Shown here in pieces: positions 57,554 to 64,000 of a DNA stretch of 64,000 bases. Source of the stretch: Nephrocerus scutellatus. Its lineage: Eukaryota; Arthropoda; Insecta; Diptera; Pipunculidae. The notes under the pieces were generated by a model. It was not told the DNA's origin. It was given only the letters and a program-made list of their open reading frames with translations, and ran no database searches. The stretch lies in contig OX352761.1 of NCBI GenBank assembly GCA_947095585.1, forward strand, positions 133,950,277-134,014,276. The letters run 5' to 3'. How positions within the stretch are numbered: the stretch's first letter is position 1; every line of letters starts with the position of its first letter. The translations under genes and the position numbers were made by a program.

Positions 57554-60500
57554 TCGTTTTTCTGCAAAGAACTAATCATCGAAACTTTTTCCTGCCATAT
57601 TTCGTTTTCTAAAGTGGATGTTTCCTTATAATTATTTCCTTCTTGTATACATATTATATCGAACACAATCTTAGAATTAACACTAAACTTACAAAGTATA
57701 ACTAAATCTAACAGTTTACATCTTGTGTATAATTTTATTGTGCAAGGTAAAACAAAATTGTTTTGTAAAATTTCTCTTAGTGCTACATAAAAATGGTTAA
57801 GTGTCTTTTGATCCATAGTGTTTCGCCAATCATAGGTAATTTTGTTTATACCTTGAGTGATAACAAAAATTATCCCCTGGAAAAAATTCTCATTTTGTAT
57901 TTTAAATATAAAAGTTGCAATACGCAGCATTGTTGTGGGCAAGTCAAAGCGAAATTCATGTCCACGAACAAAACAATTTGCTGCAAGCTTTCGAACTTTC
58001 TCACATTCATGGGAGAGGAGCGTCCAAAATAATTCTCGAAAATTTTCCAGTAATTCAGTACATTCGTTATAATCCTTTATTAAATGGTCGACATTTGATA
58101 GGAAGCCAACGAAGAGTATGATCGACCTAGTTGATATGGTTTTCTCACCCTTTCGGTCAAAATAATTTAAAATATATTTGCAGGTTTTTGGCAACTGTAA
58201 ATGAATCTCCATATATGTAATTTCAGTGGATTCCCAACTATCAGTCTCACCAATATCAATAGATTTCTTTTGTCCAACAATTTTAGGTACTAACGCACCA
58301 AATAATTGCAATGCAGCATTACAAATTGTCCACTCTGAATTGTCTATTTGGTGCATAGCCGCTATCATAATGTCATCGTAGTACTTGGTCATTGCCATAC
58401 GCAATTCAGTGTCTTTAACCAATACGCACAAATAGTGCAAGGTAAGAGCGTTGATATTTTCACAATTCATATTAGAACTACTTAGCTCTGCACTATTGCT
58501 TCGTATTGATAATTCGGATTTTGCTAAACGATCAAAAATGTTTTCCATAGCCTGATGTAGTAGCGGGCGTTTTTCTTGAATTTCATTCTTAACAATATTT
58601 AAAAGCATTAGTGAGAGGCCAGCCCCCCGGCGCGTTGTACTAATGTGATCTATGTTTTCGAAAAGTTGATCTAAACAGATATGCAATAGCCGATAGGCTT
58701 TTGATTCACTATGTTGTGAAGTTATACATTTTACAAGTTTTCCTAAAAGAGAAAAAAAAACGTTTTCCTTTATTCGCAATTAATGTCGTGATATTCAACC
58801 CTATCGAAAGCTTTCCGATTTTCAGATGGCGATAGGGCTGATTATTTTTTGATTTACCAATTGACACGCCTGCACTCTCAATAGCTCCTTTATGTCTGCA
58901 ACGCAACAGCACGCTAACGTTTTCATTTAGACATTTCTCTAAAATCTGAAGATGGTCTTGATTTCTTTCGGAAGTTTCAACAAGAGTACAACCAATACTA
59001 GTAGCTAGATCGCAACAAGCCTATAACGAAAATCACGAATATCTCATCTAGCGACAACTTAATAACAACATTTACATACTTTTAATGTTAGCCAAAAAGA
59101 CATCAGTAGAAACTTTCTGCAATTCTCATCAGAGCTATCACATTTGAATGCTGACTTAGTGACCAATATTTGTAGACTCTCATCCATATCTTGAAAACTT
59201 GCAGCGCAGGAAATGTTACTATTTGCAATTGCGACATTAAGTTTTGTCAAAATTACACATATAAGAGAATCACACAGTTCCAAAATTTCTTGAAACATAT
59301 GCATAGGCATCTTACTACTGTCAATGCCCACGACAATTTCATGCATCACATTTAAATAACCAAATAAGTGAGCCGTTGTATTGCAAAACAAAAAGGGATC
59401 ATTTTGAAACTGATCCAGATTGGTTTTTAGACTGCCGAAGCATGTATCAAAAAGATTAAGTGCGTAACTCTCGTCCGACAGGACGGCACAACAATCTAAA
59501 GTAACTTTCGCATAAAGGCCAGATAGCGCACATTCATCAATGCTGGTGCTCGCACAGAATTCTTGACACACACTGACCGACTCTTCTACACGGTTGCAGT
59601 TGATTTGCCGAAAAATAGAAACTATTAATTCTCTAGCATCATCGTATCCGTGGGAATTCCTTAGAATATTAAACATTGAGTCTTGCGTCAGTTCTGAATT
59701 AAAAATCTTTTCTTTTATAAGAAATTCTCCAAGCTGCTTGTTGTGATGGGTGTTGCAATTCTTCGCATTCTTTTGTATGTTTGGCGCATATAACGTTTTA
59801 AGTAAATTTTCAAGTAGTTTTAAAGCAAATATCTTTATATGATAACTATCGCTGAACACATCATTGGACACAATGCTTTGAATTTCGCCAAAAAATAATT
59901 TAATACTCGTAGTAGCTGATGTTGCTTTCTTTGATTTTACTTTGTCGTATATTTTCGAGATAAAATTAAAGATTACAGCGAATTTACTCAGTATAGCATT
60001 TCGAAATTGTGAGTTTTCTATATTATTATGTGTTGTTATGAATTTAATGAAGAATTTCAATGAATTTTCTAAATTCAAGTGCGGCAAATTGTCGGCAACT
60101 AATTGAAAAATCAGTAACTGTAAGTTTTGCGGTGAAGTAAAGCAATTTGTTGTAAAATAGCAGAACATATTGCAATAGAGATCATTGGACAAACTTAAAA
60201 TTTGCTTGGAAAACATGATAGTTAGAAAAACATAACGAAAGCAATCACCTTCACAGCTTTCAACGATTCCACTCGCAGCATTTGGATCTAGGTATGCCTG
60301 AAAAGATTTGTGATTTTGTAATAATTCAAAAATATCATTTTTTTGATAAATACGACTAAACCATTGCGAATAGAAATTGTTAATTTCCTTAATTGTACCA
60401 TTGCTTAGAATTTCTACGGATAAGATAATTAATTCGCGACTGCCTTGATTACTCAAAGATTTGACTAGGTATTGACTTGATGCAAATAAACTTTTATATG

Positions 60501-61300
60501 AAAGACCCATACGTAATCCTTCGAAGAACTGTTTAGTGTCAAAAGACAAAAATGTTTGCATTTTCGCTAAAGAATATTGGTTTAATATGCATGAAAGTAG
60601 GTAAAATTTATTTTTATTGGTCCATGGCCAGCATTCATTAACTACTTTGAAATAATCGATGCTTCTTTCCAATGTTTTTGTACAAAAACCAAACAAAATA
60701 AGAGTTTCATCACGAACACCGGCAACTTTACTTTGGAGGCAATAATAAATGTGATGTAAGTTCACATCGACATCGCAAATGTTAAACTTTTTACAAAGTA
60801 GATTTAACGCTTTTAATATTGCCAGCAGGTATGGGCTATTTTCTGATATTGACAATTCCAAAGCTTTTAGGCAACATTCTTTTAGGTAGTATGCATCTAA
60901 GTTGTCGTGATTATTAGTCAATAAAATTGAGTGCAAAATTAAAAATCCATTTTCGCTATTAAGATCAGCTATGCTCAAGTTCAGAATTTCATCGCTTTCA
61001 TCAGTTTGATGCAATAAGTTGTAATAGGCGCGAATGATAGTATTCAAATCGAGTTGGTTCACAGTATTTCCGAATTTTATTCCAGTGATGATAGCACGAG
61101 CATACTCCAACAGCTTAGTATAGTCTGTTTTATTTGGCGGCACATGGTCCTTATTTGCAATGGGGGAAATTGTTAAATAAAAATGTACTATGATAAATTA
61201 CTGTGTTCTTCCAAACCTGTAACAATTGCGGGCATACATATTCTAAAGTAGCCTCAGCTTTCACTGACAAAAGGCTACTTTTTATTTCACTATAATCCAT
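57544..61300 (-). CDS. THADA: THADA/Trm732-like DUF2428 armadillo-repeat protein
   Basis: Four exons on the minus strand: 61300-61217, 61149-59080, 59020-58858, 58742-57544, with introns of 67, 59 and 115 nt and matching phases; 1171 residues from MDYSEIKSSLL to LQKNEIK. The protein is helical throughout. The DUF2428 core is VLLRCRHKGAIESAGVSIGK followed by ISTTRRGAGLSLMLLNIV, and later YDDIMIAAMHQ and WTICNAALQLFGALVPKIVG. In yeast and humans this family partners the tRNA C32 ribose methyltransferase (Trm7/FTSJ1). Drosophila THADA is linked to SERCA and heat production. It is clearly shorter than human THADA (about 1950) and than the Drosophila protein as I recall it, so it could be a second, shorter family member. 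Confidence 0.82.
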
Positions 61301-62600
61301 AGTTAGAAGACTAAAAATTAAAACTAAACATTTGTTTTAAAAATTTTATTTTAATGTACAATCAATAAAAGTTTTAATTTTGCTAGTAGGCTGTAAGGGT
61401 AGGCTAGTATATGCGTGCGAATGTTTTGAAGATTTGACAACTGTCAAATGGTTAGCTTTGTTCGAGTTGCTTTGAAACAAACATGTTCACTAAGCCGCGT
61501 TCGATTAGACTGAATTAACAAAACAAAGGCAATATCTAATAGAAAAGTAGTGAAGAGTCTGTTCGATTCACAACTCTATATTACATTTAAAAATTTGGCG
61601 AAATTGGGCAACTATATTCTACTCGTGAAGTTACTTCAGATTAGTAACAATGTCATTTATCTGAAATTAAGAATACTAATCGAACAGTCTTTTCAATAAA
61701 GTAACTAAATTTAAGTACATTAAGTAATTTAAGCTATAATAAATAAACTATTGTGTCAACCAAAAAAGGGTTCATATAGCAACATTTGGTTTTGATCTTT
61801 TTTATCCAATAAAAAAACGAGTCACTTAAATCATTTACACTGAAATTAGAATTTTATTATGTTGATGATAAAGTTATACTTTTTATAGACATCATTGGTA
61901 TATGCACATATTTTAAATCGATTTCGAATTCCCCAAAAATTCAATCTGTGGGAAAACAGTAATCTTTTGGCTGTCAATTTATTTCTTTTCACTTAACACA
62001 ACAAGTGGAATCAATTTTTTGAATAGAATTAAGTTTTCACAGAACCGAATGTTTTGGCAGATATAGCAATCGTTTTGAAAGCCCTTTTTCATTCGATTTT
62101 AGTTTATGTGTGTACTTGAACTTGTACTTGTTTTTTGCTCGTTATGTTACAAATCTATTCAATCCTGTAAGTTCTAAGTATCAAGTTTTTCCATTGTGCG
62201 AGCACGCTGACTTAAGTAAATTAAAACATAAAAAAATTAAAAGGTTTCTTTGTAGTGCCTATTAGGGTTATCGAAAGTTACATTTTACTTTGCTTTAATG
62301 TGTCAGTTTTGTTGGCTACAGAATTTCATCTACAATAATTACAATACTATGGAAACACAAATGTAAAGTAATATTGTTTTTCATAAATCTAATAAATCAA
62401 AAATACAAATGTAAATTGCGCATGCATGATTGTGTGATGATGGAGTATGGACCCTATAAACAATGATTTTTTTTTCTGATGTACAATTTGTACATTAATT
62501 TCCTCTTAATCACGACATTATATGCGATTATTGAAAAAATTATTATTATTATAGAGTGAAGGAGAATTACCTTTAAAAGTTGGGTTTTAGGACCTTTATA
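61301..62600. other. Intergenic, no gene seen
   Basis: AT-rich. A weak inverted pair, gtctgttcgatt at about 61559 and aatcgaacagtc at about 61678, might mark a small decayed MITE; it is not called as one. The THADA-like 5' UTR must lie near 61301-61400. Confidence 0.3.
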
Positions 62601-62609
62601 ACTACACAC

Positions 62610-62830
62610 TCGCGTGTCGAAACAGACGTGTTTCCTTCTTTAGTATTGCCTGCACTAAAGGCGTATTTTAGAGTAGAGTATATCGTAATAGCTGAAATAA
62701 GAGGCGTTTCTCGGCTGCCCCACACTTAAGGCGTATTTTAGAGTACTTTTCCTTATATCGAACTAGCTAAAATAAGAGGCATTTCTCGGCTGCCCCCACC
62801 TCCCTGCCCAAAATCGAAAAATTTTTACGT
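62610..62830. repeat. Two-unit repeat related to family D
   Basis: ttaaggcgtattttagagta (second unit; the first reads taaagg) with agctaaaataagaggc and tttctcggctgcccc occur twice, about 80 bp apart. The agctaaaata-aggcgt core is shared with family D at 62965 and 75-280. Confidence 0.55.
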
Positions 62831-62964
62831 TTCAAATTTATTTACTGCATCAAAACAAACTAAGTTAAAAGTTTCAGTTTAATAGGATGAATAGTTTTTG
62901 AGTTTTGTGGTGTCACACGCGCAGAAATACAGAAATTGTTTTTATATATATATATATAGATAAC

Positions 62965-63200
62965 TAGTTGCCGACCACCACCCAAAAGACACGGTTTAGA
63001 CCCAACAAAAGCTAAAATAACAGGCGTTGTCTGCCTGCCCCTCACACCTTATTGACCCAACCAAACTTTAATCCAATCCAATTCAATTTTCCAATTTTCC
63101 AGGTTCCTATAATCATCCCGGGACATCCCCGGACAACGAACATTTTAATGCGCCGTTTAGTCGTGAAAAGGTAACAGACAGAGTTACTTTTACATTTATA
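62965..63200 (+). repeat. Interspersed repeat family D, plus copy
   Basis: gacacggtttagacccaaca, agctaaaataacaggcgttg and ttgacccaaccaaacttt match the minus copy at 75-280. The element continues through atcatcccgggacatccccg to acagagttacttttacattt and ataatactagtaaggatgt, a likely 3' end. It is preceded by a (TA)n tract at 62944-62957. Confidence 0.6.
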
Positions 63201-64000
63201 ATACTAGTAAGGATGTAAATAAACTTCACTAACAGAATAAACGTTTAATTCAAAAAATCATTTTTTTATTTTCCAAACATTTAGTTGAGTACACATCTTT
63301 CAATTATACTTTATCTATGCTAATACATTCTTAGTTAATAGTTTAACATTTAAACATTTATAATATATGTATGTATATTCTTACTGTATCAGTATAGTTA
63401 GTTTGATTAGTTTACTCGTATAGTACTTAGTTTAATCTGGAACAAATATTTTTAATTAACTACTGAACTAAGGCTAGTAATTTACAATTTTTACTGATTT
63501 TTTACTTTAGATGCGCCATTTTCTTAAACAAGAGTATTAAAATAACAAAATATTTCACCATTATTAAAAACCAAGACAAAAAATTAAAAATAATTGTAAT
63601 TTTTCTCGGATTGTCATTCAGCTGATTTTGAAATTTTTTTTTGCTTTATTTGTTAAAAATGAAAAAGAAATTTTCAATTTAAATAATTGGCATGCTTTTC
63701 CAATAGCAAACTAATTTTTTAATTTAGAGCTTAATTTGCGCTAATTCACAGCTAATACCATGCTAATAATGCAATACTTTGTGTATATTTATGTGCCAGT
63801 CATCCACGGGGAACAGTTTCTACTCAATATTTTTAATATTGTTTTTGTTCATTAAAAGTTTTTTTTTATTGTTGAAATAAGTTTGCTTTATTAATGTACA
63901 GATAATTTTAAACATGTGCTCCTTAGTTTTGTGTTTTTTTTAAATGTACATACGCTGAAGGAATTTGCACCCCTTTAATGCTTAGCACAGCGTGGAAGTT
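63201..64000. other. AT-rich end of window, nothing recognised
   Basis: No open frame of note, no repeat shared with the rest of the window. Confidence 0.3.

Noticed and set aside
61497..61692. Possible MITE with gttcgattag inverted words
   Set aside because: The inverted match is only 10-12 bp, there are three such words, and no target duplication is seen.

Overview
The window looks like nuclear DNA of a higher (brachyceran) fly. Genes are split by short GT-AG introns of about 50-120 nt, intergenic DNA is AT-rich and full of transposon remains, and the recognisable proteins are insect developmental and metabolic genes. An intact DD41D ('rosa'-type) mariner fits a tephritid fruit fly, because that family was first described from Ceratitis and relatives. 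The hedgehog N-terminus differs from what I know of Drosophila. The family-level assignment is inference only.

Layout. Positions 1-16653 are the first intron of hedgehog, read on the minus strand. Its first coding exon is at 16654-17055, and exon 2 lies beyond the left edge. This intron holds the intact mariner, several copies of an unclassified interspersed repeat (called family A here), a tRNA-derived SINE and a LINE tail. Positions 17056-47205 are a roughly 30 kb intergenic stretch between hedgehog and unkempt with no convincing host gene. It is a mosaic of LINE fragments (an RTE-like family and a Jockey/CR1-like family), SINEs, Tc1, hAT and mariner remnants, two solo LTRs, MITEs, family A copies and minisatellites.

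Positions 47206-61300 are a compact gene cluster. unkempt is on the minus strand (12 coding exons reconstructed, 760 codons or 593 if a cassette is skipped). bigmax/Mlx is on the plus strand (4 exons, 251 codons). A THADA/Trm732-like DUF2428 protein is on the minus strand (4 exons, 1171 codons) and converges tail-to-tail on bigmax. Positions 61301-64000 are intergenic with a further repeat family.

The genes do not form one pathway. Hedgehog is a secreted morphogen; Unkempt is an RNA-binding CCCH/RING protein acting in growth and neuronal differentiation; Bigmax is the Mondo partner in sugar-responsive transcription; THADA is linked to tRNA 2'-O-methylation and, in Drosophila, to SERCA and thermogenesis. 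I recall hh and unk lying close together in Drosophila, so that part is probably conserved synteny.

The most unusual items are a mariner-type non-autonomous element carrying a decayed C2H2 zinc-finger segment with a second MITE nested inside it; a phase-neutral 501-nt cassette in unkempt; and the multi-copy family A repeat with internal units of about 115 bp. All exon borders were read by eye from splice signals, phase and family similarity; no alignment or search was run.
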